From CAKUIA01 sp044433115 (GTDB lineage: Bacteria; Verrucomicrobiota; Verrucomicrobiia; Opitutales; Intestinicryptomonadaceae), in NCBI GenBank assembly GCA_044433115.1, contig JAWXTY010000002.1, forward strand, positions 62,001 to 126,000: a stretch of 64,000 nucleotides of DNA, written 5' to 3'. This document shows positions 1 through 7,690 of this stretch, piece after piece. The position numbers and the translations under genes are program-made. Every line of letters begins with the position of its first letter. The stretch's first letter is position 1. A model generated the notes under the pieces. It was given only the letters and a program-made list of their open reading frames with translations. It ran no database searches and was not told where the DNA came from.

Positions 1-457
1 TGATTAGAACTACATCTATACCTCGTTTGTTTGCCCTATACAAATGCTCAGGCCAAAGTTCACTTTCAGTAAGCACGCAAATATCTGGCTTAATTCTATT
101 AAAGCTCAGCCAAGAAAATACGCAAAAATCCCAAGGAAATATTCCAGTATAAAGACATTTAGAGTCGTATTTGTCTTTAATAATTTTGTAGCCAGTGCTA
201 GTAGTTGTAGTTATAACTAGCTCAAAGTCGCCACTTTTTGTTATCAGCTCAACTAAATTTGCTATAGCTTCGCTCTCACCCACAGAAACAGCCTGCAACC
301 AAATTCTCTTCTTTTGAGATTTTGGCAAGTTCTTATGAAAGCCCAACCTATGCTTGAAATCTTTGCCATAACCTCCACGCTTTAACATTCTGCAAGCGTA
401 ATAGGGCATCATTACTGCAAATAATGGCAAGAATAAAAGCCTATAAAGCCAAATCAT
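1..457 (-). CDS. waaA: 3-deoxy-D-manno-octulosonic acid transferase, 5' part only
   Basis: Translating the minus strand from the ATG at 457 gives an open frame of about 152 residues that runs off the window edge, so only the N-terminal domain is present. It begins with a hydrophobic membrane-anchor segment. It then shows the family hallmarks of the Kdo transferase N-terminal domain: a short W-L-Q-A-V-S-V-G-E stretch (family usually W-x-H-A-V-S-V-G-E), a run of I-T-T-T-T followed by S-T-G, and the E-S-E-L-W-P motif near the break. WaaA transfers Kdo from CMP-Kdo to lipid A precursor at the inner membrane. The start lies 1 nt after the stop of the upstream ketosynthase gene, so the two are probably co-transcribed. 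The Q in place of H in the first motif is a small deviation. Confidence 0.88.
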   Translation of the reverse strand, partial: MIWLYRLLFLPLFAVMMPYYACRMLKRGGYGKDFKHRLGFHKNLPKSQKKRIWLQAVSVGESEAIANLVELITKSGDFELVITTTTSTGYKIIKDKYDSKCLYTGIFPWDFCVFSWLSFNRIKPDICVLTESELWPEHLYRANKRGIDVVLI

Positions 458-458
458 C

Positions 459-1721
459 TTAAGCCTTTTCTAAGATAATTGCAGTGTTTGCTCCTCCAAA
501 ACCACTATTTAAACTCATCATCTTATCTGCTTGTTCTTCAAGAGTTTGCATTGGGATATTTAGAGATTTAGCTTCTTCGTCGAGTTCTGTTATATGAGCA
601 GAGGCAGGAATAATCGCATTTTTCAAGCTCAATGCACAAATACCAGCTTCCAAAACGCCTGCCAAAGATAGTCCGTGTCCTGTTATAGCCTTTGTACTAC
701 TTATAGGCATTTTCGCATTCTCGCCAAATACAGTCTTAATCGCCCTAAGTTCAGCCACATCGCCTATAGGAGTAGAAGTTCCGTGAGCATTGATATAATC
801 AATGTCGTCTGTAGTCAAATTTCCAGCTTTTAAAGCCTTCTTTATAGCACTTACAACGCCTCTGCCTTCTGGGTGAGGTATAGCTACATTATAGCCATCA
901 CTGCCTTGACCCCAAGAGTTTATTCTTGCGTAAATATCTGCATTTCTTGATTTTGCAAGCTCTTCGTCTTCTATAATCATACATACAGCCCCACCTGTGC
1001 CTACAAAGCCACTACGGTTTTTATCGAAAGGTCTTGAAGCCTCGTCTGGATTGTCAGAAGTAGTCAAAGCACGCATACCTGCAAAAGGAACTATAGTTCT
1101 ATAGTCGCCATCTTCGCCACCTATTACCAACATTCTCTTTTGTCTGCCAGAGCGAATTTCTTCATAAGCAAATCCAAGAGCGTGAGATGATGATGCACAA
1201 GCACTTGCAAATCCACAAGAATTACCTGTAATTTGAAAAGCCGAAACCAAGTTATAAGAAAGCGTGCCAACTATAGAAGAAACAACCCCCATTGGGTGAG
1301 CCTTAGCAGCCCCTACTTTGTCCATTCTTTGCATATGACTATATAGCATATTCGTAGAGCCTGCAGACGCTGTGTACATACCTGTATCATCGTCATTAGC
1401 AACATCTTCTGGGCTTAGTCCAGCGTCTTTTAAAGCCTGAGTTACAGCACAGTGTGCGTATAAAACGTGGGGAGCAAAGCCCCTTAAAACAGTGCGTTTA
1501 ATAGGGTATAATTCCTTATTCCACTGCCAATCTTCGGCATCTATACCCTCTATTTTGAAGCCCTTAACAGTGCCTAGACAGCGAACTTGCGTGTTTTCTT
1601 TTGCAAATTCCTCGCTGATTTCTATACCATTTTTTAGTTCTCTAAGGCTAGTTAAAACTTCCTCTTTATTCTCGCCTATACTAGTGATAAATCCTAAACC
1701 TGTTATTGCTACTTTTTTCAT
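459..1721 (-). CDS. Beta-ketoacyl-ACP synthase (KAS I/II, FabF-like)
   Basis: This 420-residue thiolase-fold condensing enzyme would extend an acyl-ACP with malonyl-ACP. The catalytic cysteine lies in the short S-A-C-A-S-S motif near residue 175. The two active-site histidines are in N-A-H-G-T-S-T and I-T-G-H-G, and the C-terminal N-S-G-F-G-G loop is intact. Length matches FabB/FabF. Its start codon overlaps the stop of the dehydratase gene by one base (TAATG), and waaA follows 1 nt later, so KS, DH and Kdo transferase form one unit. This context suggests a dedicated acyl chain for an envelope lipid rather than, or in addition to, bulk fatty acid synthesis. The call of condensing enzyme is firm; whether it is the housekeeping fabF is not decidable here. 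Confidence 0.9.
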   Translation of the reverse strand: MKKVAITGLGFITSIGENKEEVLTSLRELKNGIEISEEFAKENTQVRCLGTVKGFKIEGIDAEDWQWNKELYPIKRTVLRGFAPHVLYAHCAVTQALKDAGLSPEDVANDDDTGMYTASAGSTNMLYSHMQRMDKVGAAKAHPMGVVSSIVGTLSYNLVSAFQITGNSCGFASACASSSHALGFAYEEIRSGRQKRMLVIGGEDGDYRTIVPFAGMRALTTSDNPDEASRPFDKNRSGFVGTGGAVCMIIEDEELAKSRNADIYARINSWGQGSDGYNVAIPHPEGRGVVSAIKKALKAGNLTTDDIDYINAHGTSTPIGDVAELRAIKTVFGENAKMPISSTKAITGHGLSLAGVLEAGICALSLKNAIIPASAHITELDEEAKSLNIPMQTLEEQADKMMSLNSGFGGANTAIILEKA

Positions 1722-2185
1722 TAGTCTTTGTAGTTAAATGTTAAACATACTCTTTCTGTGTGGCTCGCTCTCTCGCCATTTACATAAGTATTTGCCTTAA
1801 TCACAGCCAAAGGGTGGCGTATTGCAGTGATTTCTACTTCTAAGTCTATCCTGTCTTTTGGACGACAAATTTTAAAGCAACGCACTCCATCTGCACTTGT
1901 GAAAAATATTTGCTTAGGGTCAACTGGCTTCTTTAACCTTTTGTCAGTTGCTGCCAATAAATACAATACCCCAAGTTGCCCAACTGCTTCTATAGATAGT
2001 GCTGCAGGAAAAACTGGATTTCCTTTAAAGTGTCCCTCTAAGAAAAACTCGTCGCCACGTATATAGTAGCTAGAAGTGATTTTTGTGCCTTCTATCTTTG
2101 CGTCTTCCAAAAACAAAAATGGAAATTGTTGAGGCATTAATTCCTCAACTTCGCTCTTTTTTAATATTTTAATATCGTCTTCCAT
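1721..2185 (-). CDS. Beta-hydroxyacyl-ACP dehydratase (FabZ/FabA-like hotdog protein)
   Basis: A 154-residue single hotdog-fold protein. The conserved G-H-F-x-G-x-P-V-F-P segment carries the active-site histidine, and the following S-I-E-A-V-G-Q helix carries the catalytic glutamate, as in FabZ. The usual glycine after the proline in P-G-V-L is replaced by alanine (P-A-A-L), and the N-terminal H-R-Y-P-F-L motif appears as Q-Q-F-P-F-L, so it is a divergent member. It would dehydrate 3-hydroxyacyl-ACP made after the adjacent ketosynthase and a ketoreductase not seen here. It overlaps the ketosynthase start by one base, indicating translational coupling. A role in a specialised envelope lipid is an inference from the waaA neighbourhood. 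Confidence 0.82.
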   Translation of the reverse strand: MEDDIKILKKSEVEELMPQQFPFLFLEDAKIEGTKITSSYYIRGDEFFLEGHFKGNPVFPAALSIEAVGQLGVLYLLAATDKRLKKPVDPKQIFFTSADGVRCFKICRPKDRIDLEVEITAIRHPLAVIKANTYVNGERASHTERVCLTFNYKD

Positions 2186-2220
2186 TTTTTATTATGAATT
2201 TAAAAATTATTATTTTTGCC

Positions 2221-3192
2221 TTAACAAATTAGGCTTGAAAAATCAAAGAAGCTACCTGCAAACCCCCCTGGTCTACCCTTACATATAACGCTTACTGCGT
2301 CGTGCGAGTGCAAGCTTTCAAGGTGTACACAAGTTATTTCAAAGTCCTTAATTCTAGTGTCAGCGTCAAATTCCTTGTGCAAGAGCCTTGCAGCGTCCTC
2401 TACAAATTTAACATAAGCTCCATTAAGTTCAGCAAAGGCTTGCTCGTCCTCACGTTTAACTACAACTTGAGTTTCTGTATGCAAAGCATTTAAGCAGTGG
2501 TCGTGCAAGTCCTCTATAGATAAATTTGTATCGTTTTGCAACTCAACTTTAATCCTTGCCTTGCTCCTTTGAGAGTGAGGCACACAATATATATTCCTAG
2601 ACTTTCTTGCGTGTTCACTCAATTCAGATGAGCAAGGGCAAGCTGATGAATATATAAAATCAAAGTAAATGATTTTCCTAAATCTATTTAAGTCGTCGAG
2701 TAACCCCTCGTATGCACAAGAGTAATATTGCCAGCCCTCTAAGTGGCTTCTCAAACTTTTTTGCAAAATAGGATAATTAAAGCTAAGCTTAATCCTTGCC
2801 CTAGAAGTATTTAACTCTTTTTTATAATCCAAGAGAACTTCTTCAAGAAGGTTAGGGCTGAAAATTCTGTCTTTATAGCCATAAAAAGTACGCATTATCC
2901 TCGACATATTTATACCCTTAGACTGAGCTGCAAGCGACACAGTTGCAGTGATAGAAGTTTCAAGTTCCTTTATATCACAACTCTTAGTCATAATCTTCAA
3001 AGGCAACTTGAAATTGTTCATTCCAACTTGAACTATAGGAACAGCCCTAATATCCTTGCCTTCACTCTCAACCATAGTGTTTTGCATATCAGGCAAAGTG
3101 TCTATATAAGCTTCTCCTACAGAAAAACTTTCATCATACTTCGCCATAGGTGAATTTTGCCTATGGTCTTGAGTTTTCTTTATGTCTTGCAT
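2221..3192 (-). CDS. folE2: GTP cyclohydrolase FolE2 (type IB)
   Basis: 323 residues, slightly longer than many FolE2 proteins. It shows the family-typical L-P-D-M-Q-N opening near residue 35, the K-S-C-D segment, the central G-W-Q-Y-Y-S region, and the A-C-P-C-S-S-E metal-binding motif that contains the conserved cysteine. FolE2 converts GTP to 7,8-dihydroneopterin triphosphate, the first step of tetrahydrofolate synthesis. Unlike zinc-dependent FolE it can use other divalent metals. It ends 35 bp before the dehydratase gene and begins 7 bp after the unknown 586-residue gene, in the same direction. No zinc-uptake regulator site was recognised upstream. No canonical folE is seen in the window. 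Confidence 0.9.
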   Translation of the reverse strand: MQDIKKTQDHRQNSPMAKYDESFSVGEAYIDTLPDMQNTMVESEGKDIRAVPIVQVGMNNFKLPLKIMTKSCDIKELETSITATVSLAAQSKGINMSRIMRTFYGYKDRIFSPNLLEEVLLDYKKELNTSRARIKLSFNYPILQKSLRSHLEGWQYYSCAYEGLLDDLNRFRKIIYFDFIYSSACPCSSELSEHARKSRNIYCVPHSQRSKARIKVELQNDTNLSIEDLHDHCLNALHTETQVVVKREDEQAFAELNGAYVKFVEDAARLLHKEFDADTRIKDFEITCVHLESLHSHDAVSVICKGRPGGFAGSFFDFSSLIC

Positions 3193-3199
3193 AATAAAA

Positions 3200-4960
3200 T
3201 TAGCCTATATTAATAATATCAGGATTAAATGATATTATCAATTTGTATTGCAAGCCTGGACGCATCACTAAAGGCTCGTCTCTTTCAAGTGTTTGCAAAT
3301 AGTGGATTTTGCCCCAATAAGTTTTGTAGTTAGGGTCGTCAGATACGATTTCTGTATCTTTCCACTCAGCTCCAAAGTCGTCTTTTTCAACTTCAATACC
3401 CAAGCCAGCTTCACCTATAGTATAAGAAGCAGGGGCGAAGTGTTCGCTATGAGGAGCAGCTATTGCAACAACTAATCTCATTTTGTCGAGAGTAGTAGGA
3501 GTCTTTACGCTATATGCAAATTCGCCTGTAATTTTGTTGCCAGAAAATGTCCAATTAACCTTACAAGAACCCGAGTCCTTCAAGATTTCGCCATCTTTAG
3601 TAATCAAGTCTGGTTGCTCATATTTGAAGAAATATGCGTTACGCAAGCCAATACCTGAAATACACTTTTTACCATAGAAAGAAGGCACTGTTTGCTTACC
3701 AGCAAAAGTCAATTCTGGAGTCATTATAGGCAAATAGTTATTTGAAGGCCAATCGAAGATACCTGCCATATGCGGGAATGTCATCGCAGAAGTAATATCT
3801 ACAGAACCATTAGATGCAATGATAGGCAAGTGTACGTGTAAACCTGTTTCAATATTTTGATAGATAAATACGCCTTGTTCCTTCTTTGGAGTGTTGTCGA
3901 AAGATACATATCTACCACCTGTTTTAGCAGGAGTAGTTCTTGCTTGCATAGGTCTATTAATGCTCTTAGCCAAACGAGACCATTGGCACAAATATCTAGC
4001 AGCGTCAAAATTAGCCAAGCGAGTAGTCTTTAATTCAGAAGCAGAACGCTCAGCATCTTCGATTACCAAAGTGCCAGACTCTTGGTCTATATAAGTCATA
4101 AAGAAGAATTGGAAGAGCCTTCTTAGTATATCCATATAGTCAGGCATTTTGTCTTCAGCAATCCAGTTATCTCTCATAGCTTGCAAAATCATAGAGATTA
4201 GGTGCATTTGTCCATAAGCTCCGATTTTCTTACCAAAAGCCCAACCCAATCCATCTGCTCTAACTATGTCAGGTAATATTCTTAGATATTTTTCTGCATA
4301 AGTTCTCAAACTTGGAATTTTTCTATCTCTTAAATGTATATTGGCGTGTAGTTGCAATGCTTGTCTTATAAATACAAAAGATGCAACGCCCAAAATATCG
4401 AATGCACCAGCTAAACCTTCGTCTGGCTTGTCGTCGAAGAACTTTGCAGTAGAATACATTTCAATTCTTTCAACAAATCTGTCGATTAACTTGCCTGTTT
4501 CGTCTTTCTTGCTTAGTCCCATACTAAAACGAGCCACAGCCTTTGCAATGTTGTACATTTGGAAGCTATTGTCGTAGTCAGTTCTTGCCAAAAGACGCTT
4601 ATCTAAATTCTTTTTAGTCTCTTCATCTAGCTTTTCCCATATCGCATTACGCTCCTTAGATGGGTTAAATGAAAGCAAGCCCAAAGCAGAGTAAGCTAAG
4701 CCATCTTCGCTGCCTTCGTCAGCATTGGCTTGAGCCATAATACACTTAGCAGACAAGTCGGCAATATCGTAGTCGTCTAGGGTCGTAGAGCCTGTTGCTC
4801 TATAGAACTCGCCCAGTGCCATAGCCACGTGTCCAGCTTCGTCGCGTAAGGTAGTTTCGCCTTCAGCGGGTGTTATTGAGCCATCTTGATTTACAGCTCC
4901 TATATTGTGGCTCAAAATTGAATGAGCCATATCCATACATTGTTCGGAGAAATTTAGCAT
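3200..4960 (-). CDS. Uncharacterised 586-residue protein, possibly alpha-helical toroid plus beta-sandwich
   Basis: I do not recognise this family. There is no signal peptide or membrane segment, so the product is probably cytoplasmic. Residues 1 to about 330 look helical with recurring aromatic and leucine positions. The last 230 or so residues are richer in short beta-like segments with W, F and Y. This order resembles (alpha/alpha)-barrel plus beta-sandwich polysaccharide lyases and glycoside hydrolases such as heparinase-like proteins, but no catalytic motif was identified, so no function is assigned. It lies 7 bp upstream of folE2 on the same strand and is probably co-transcribed. The gene is intact and of ordinary codon use. 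A structure prediction compared with lyase folds would be the most informative test. Confidence 0.7.
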   Translation of the reverse strand: MLNFSEQCMDMAHSILSHNIGAVNQDGSITPAEGETTLRDEAGHVAMALGEFYRATGSTTLDDYDIADLSAKCIMAQANADEGSEDGLAYSALGLLSFNPSKERNAIWEKLDEETKKNLDKRLLARTDYDNSFQMYNIAKAVARFSMGLSKKDETGKLIDRFVERIEMYSTAKFFDDKPDEGLAGAFDILGVASFVFIRQALQLHANIHLRDRKIPSLRTYAEKYLRILPDIVRADGLGWAFGKKIGAYGQMHLISMILQAMRDNWIAEDKMPDYMDILRRLFQFFFMTYIDQESGTLVIEDAERSASELKTTRLANFDAARYLCQWSRLAKSINRPMQARTTPAKTGGRYVSFDNTPKKEQGVFIYQNIETGLHVHLPIIASNGSVDITSAMTFPHMAGIFDWPSNNYLPIMTPELTFAGKQTVPSFYGKKCISGIGLRNAYFFKYEQPDLITKDGEILKDSGSCKVNWTFSGNKITGEFAYSVKTPTTLDKMRLVVAIAAPHSEHFAPASYTIGEAGLGIEVEKDDFGAEWKDTEIVSDDPNYKTYWGKIHYLQTLERDEPLVMRPGLQYKLIISFNPDIINIG

Positions 4961-5044
4961 TTACTTATTTTATCTATTAAAAGGCAGTATTATTGATATA
5001 TGCTTGTATTTGTCAACAATTAAAAGGCGAATAAGTCTATAATT

Positions 5045-5689
5045 TTAGCTTAAAATGCCAGTTGCAGAAAATAATACAGAGAAAAATATCATTAAAGCCC
5101 CCATTAAAACGAAGCCGTGCCATATTGCGTGAGTGTACTTTTCCTTTTTTTGTATATAAAAAAGTACGCCAAAAGTGTAGAAAAGCCCACCTAAAATTAG
5201 GAATACTAAAGCTACAGTAGGCATCGCAGCAAAGAGAGTTTTAGAAGCAAAAACCACTGCCCAACCCATTATTAAATATAGCGTTATAGACCACCACTTA
5301 GCCCCATTTGCACTTAGAGTTAGCTTTAAGATAGTCCCTAATATAGCCATAACCCACACGCTAATTAATACGCCAATTCCAAGGCTATTACGCATATTTG
5401 CAAGAATTAGAGGCGTGTAGCTACCTGCAATTAGATAATAAATAGCAATGTGGTCGACTTTCTTTAGTGCTTTTTTGACACTCTCTTTAGTTATTGCGTG
5501 GTAAAAGCTAGAAGCAAGAAACATAAATATCATACTCGCTCCAAAAATCGAACAAGAGACTATCGCCCAAGGGTCGCCATATATAGAAGATAACGTTACG
5601 AGCAATGTAAGTTGAGCAACACTTAAAAATACGCCTAATGCGTGTATAGAAGAGCTCCAAATTTCTTCTGATAATGTATACCTATTCAT
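5045..5689 (-). CDS. Hemolysin III / YqfA family membrane protein (PAQR-like)
   Basis: 214 residues with about seven predicted membrane segments. The family histidines are present: S-S-F-Y-H after the second helix, V-D-H-I-A-I-Y near the third, and H-A-I-W-H in the last segment, which together form the putative metal site of the PAQR/HlyIII superfamily. The start at 5689 is an ATG placed where the family normally begins. An in-frame TTG 37 codons upstream would overlap the divergent hydrolase gene and its promoter, and is rejected. Despite the name, bacterial members are not established haemolysins; membrane-lipid homeostasis or hydrolase roles have been suggested. It is transcribed divergently from the tandem hydrolases. 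Confidence 0.85.
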   Translation of the reverse strand: MNRYTLSEEIWSSSIHALGVFLSVAQLTLLVTLSSIYGDPWAIVSCSIFGASMIFMFLASSFYHAITKESVKKALKKVDHIAIYYLIAGSYTPLILANMRNSLGIGVLISVWVMAILGTILKLTLSANGAKWWSITLYLIMGWAVVFASKTLFAAMPTVALVFLILGGLFYTFGVLFYIQKKEKYTHAIWHGFVLMGALMIFFSVLFSATGILS

Positions 5690-5743
5690 AAATCTATTTT
5701 CACTAAGACAGTCTTTAAACTTTTTGTAAAGCTTTATTTTAAA

Positions 5744-5772
5744 TTGACATTCTTTTTTTATAGTATTATTTA
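5744..5772 (+). promoter_or_regulatory. Sigma70-type promoter for the tandem hydrolases
   Basis: TTGACA at 5744-5749 is a perfect -35 consensus. It is followed after exactly 17 bp by TATTTA at 5767-5772, a 4/6 match to the -10 box. Transcription would start near 5779, leaving a very short leader before the ATG at 5792. This is the best consensus promoter seen in the window. Confidence 0.6.
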
Positions 5773-5791
5773 TATTAGCTTTTAGATTATT

Positions 5792-7672
5792 ATGAAACAA
5801 ACATTATTGACTATATTATTCGCTTTGTCTTCTTTAAGCTTGTCTGCAAAGACTACTTTTGTGGAAGTTACTGACGCAAATTCACCTAAAAATATGCCTG
5901 AGCTTTGGCAGACTGTAGATGTAAATGCTGAGCCTACTATGGCTGAAGTATTGTATGAAACAGAAAAAGATGGGGTTGTTGTTAAAGTTGTACGAATTAA
6001 TGTAGGGACAGTAAATGGCAAAAATCTCAAAGTTGCTGGCGTATATGGATACCCTAAGGGAGCTAAGAATTTGCCTGCTCTATTGCAAATACACGGAGGT
6101 GGGCAATATGCACATATAGAGGCAGTTGTTGCTAATGCAAAGAATGGCTACACAACATTTTCAATGGCTTGGGCAGGTAGGCTTAATTGTGATAAATATA
6201 GCGTAAAACCTGATAATCTAATCCCATTTTGGGCAGGCAAAACTGAAGATAAAAAGTATATGATTAGCACTGATTGGCAAGACTTAGAGGGCTATCACGC
6301 TCCTTATAGATGGGGTAAACCTGCATTTTCTGCAACGCCAACTGAGCATACTTTAGATAAGGTGAGTTCGCCTCGTAACTCAGCTTGGTTTTTGTGGATT
6401 ACAGCTGGCAAAAGGGCTATAACATTCCTAAGCGAGCAAAAGGAAGTCGACGCAAGCAAGATAGGCGTTTATGGACACTCTATGGGAGGTCATTTGACTA
6501 CTCTAGTTTCTGGTAGCGACTCTCGTGTTAAGGCTGCTGTTCCATCTTGTGGGGGTGTAAATTCTTCTTATGAAAAGGAAAAAGACCTTATTCTTAAAAA
6601 CACAGTAGAGGACGAGTCTTACTTGAAAAATATGTCTTGCCCTATATTATTCCTAAGTCCAGCTAATGACTTTTATGGACGTATACATCACACAAATAAG
6701 GCTACAAAGCTAATTCAAAGCAAGGATTGGCGTATAGTTTCTGTGCCTCATATGAACCACCAAGCGACTCCTAATGCAGAAATTGCAACTATGTTGTTCT
6801 TCGACGAGCATTTGAAGAATACATTCAAATTCCCTCAAACTCCTCTATTGAAATTAGAGCATACTAAATCTGGTTCAAAGCTCAGCATAAAGGCAGATAA
6901 TTCAAGGGAAATCCAAAGCGTAGATGTTTATTATTCTACAGCAGGCTCAGGTGATAGAGATTATGAAACTGCAAGATTTTGGAAATTTATAGAAACGAAG
7001 AAAGTCAACGATAGTGTATATGAGTGTCAAGTTCCTATATATTCTGTAGAAAAGCCTTTGTGGGTATATGCGAATGTGCATTATAAGTTGGATAAAAAGG
7101 TGAATTTTGCAGGTCTCTATTATAGAGTTAGCAATGAAGATAAGTTCTTTGTATCGTCTGAAATGCTTATGCTAGAAGCTTCCCAACTTGCAAAAATCAA
7201 TCCTAAAATTTCAGATACTAAGTCGAATGTAATCTTAGATGGTGCTGATGAAAATTGGAAAAAAGATTTCTATACATATAAAGATAACTCTTGGGGCTTA
7301 ATGACAAATAAACTTACAGACGACGCTTTTAAAGCTCCAAAAAATGCAAAGTTGCATATTGAAGTTCAAGCGAAAGAGGCTATGAGTTTTGTAATTGTTC
7401 TAAGCGATGATTATTATGCTGAAGTGCCTTTAAAGGCTACAAATAAAGTAGAAAGTTTTGATTTAGAGCCAAAGGATTTTAAGAATTTCAGTGGCGAAGC
7501 TTTAGCGAGCTTTGAGAATTTAGGAGTAATGCAAATATTGCCATTTTACGACGCTAAAGCCCAAGTTGAACGTGGCGTAAAGGGTGCAAAAGGAGCTAGT
7601 AAAGTTATAGGCAACAAAGCAAACGCCTCTCTCGACAAAGCCCCAGATTTCAAGCTTGTTAAGTGGAACTAA
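5792..7672 (+). CDS. Secreted alpha/beta hydrolase, acetylxylan-esterase-like, paralogue 1
   Basis: 626 residues starting with a signal peptide (hydrophobic L-L-T-I-L-F-A core, cleavage near S-A-K). The hydrolase domain spans about residues 70 to 350. It has an H-G-G-G oxyanion-type motif, the nucleophile elbow G-H-S-M-G-G, a candidate acid in S-P-A-N-D-F, and a candidate histidine in P-H-M-N-H. This gives a complete serine hydrolase triad of the dienelactone hydrolase / acetylxylan esterase type. The remaining 270 or so residues are a separate, probably beta-rich C-terminal domain of unknown role, perhaps carbohydrate or substrate binding. The substrate is not known. A near-copy follows 18 bp downstream, so the pair arose by tandem duplication and is likely one operon. 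Confidence 0.8.
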   Translation: MKQTLLTILFALSSLSLSAKTTFVEVTDANSPKNMPELWQTVDVNAEPTMAEVLYETEKDGVVVKVVRINVGTVNGKNLKVAGVYGYPKGAKNLPALLQIHGGGQYAHIEAVVANAKNGYTTFSMAWAGRLNCDKYSVKPDNLIPFWAGKTEDKKYMISTDWQDLEGYHAPYRWGKPAFSATPTEHTLDKVSSPRNSAWFLWITAGKRAITFLSEQKEVDASKIGVYGHSMGGHLTTLVSGSDSRVKAAVPSCGGVNSSYEKEKDLILKNTVEDESYLKNMSCPILFLSPANDFYGRIHHTNKATKLIQSKDWRIVSVPHMNHQATPNAEIATMLFFDEHLKNTFKFPQTPLLKLEHTKSGSKLSIKADNSREIQSVDVYYSTAGSGDRDYETARFWKFIETKKVNDSVYECQVPIYSVEKPLWVYANVHYKLDKKVNFAGLYYRVSNEDKFFVSSEMLMLEASQLAKINPKISDTKSNVILDGADENWKKDFYTYKDNSWGLMTNKLTDDAFKAPKNAKLHIEVQAKEAMSFVIVLSDDYYAEVPLKATNKVESFDLEPKDFKNFSGEALASFENLGVMQILPFYDAKAQVERGVKGAKGASKVIGNKANASLDKAPDFKLVKWN

Positions 7673-7690
7673 TTTAAATAAGGAAGCCAA

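Noticed and set aside
5690..5800. N-terminal extension of the hemolysin III-type gene from a TTG at 5800
   Set aside because: It would overlap the divergent hydrolase gene and its promoter; the family begins at the ATG at 5689.
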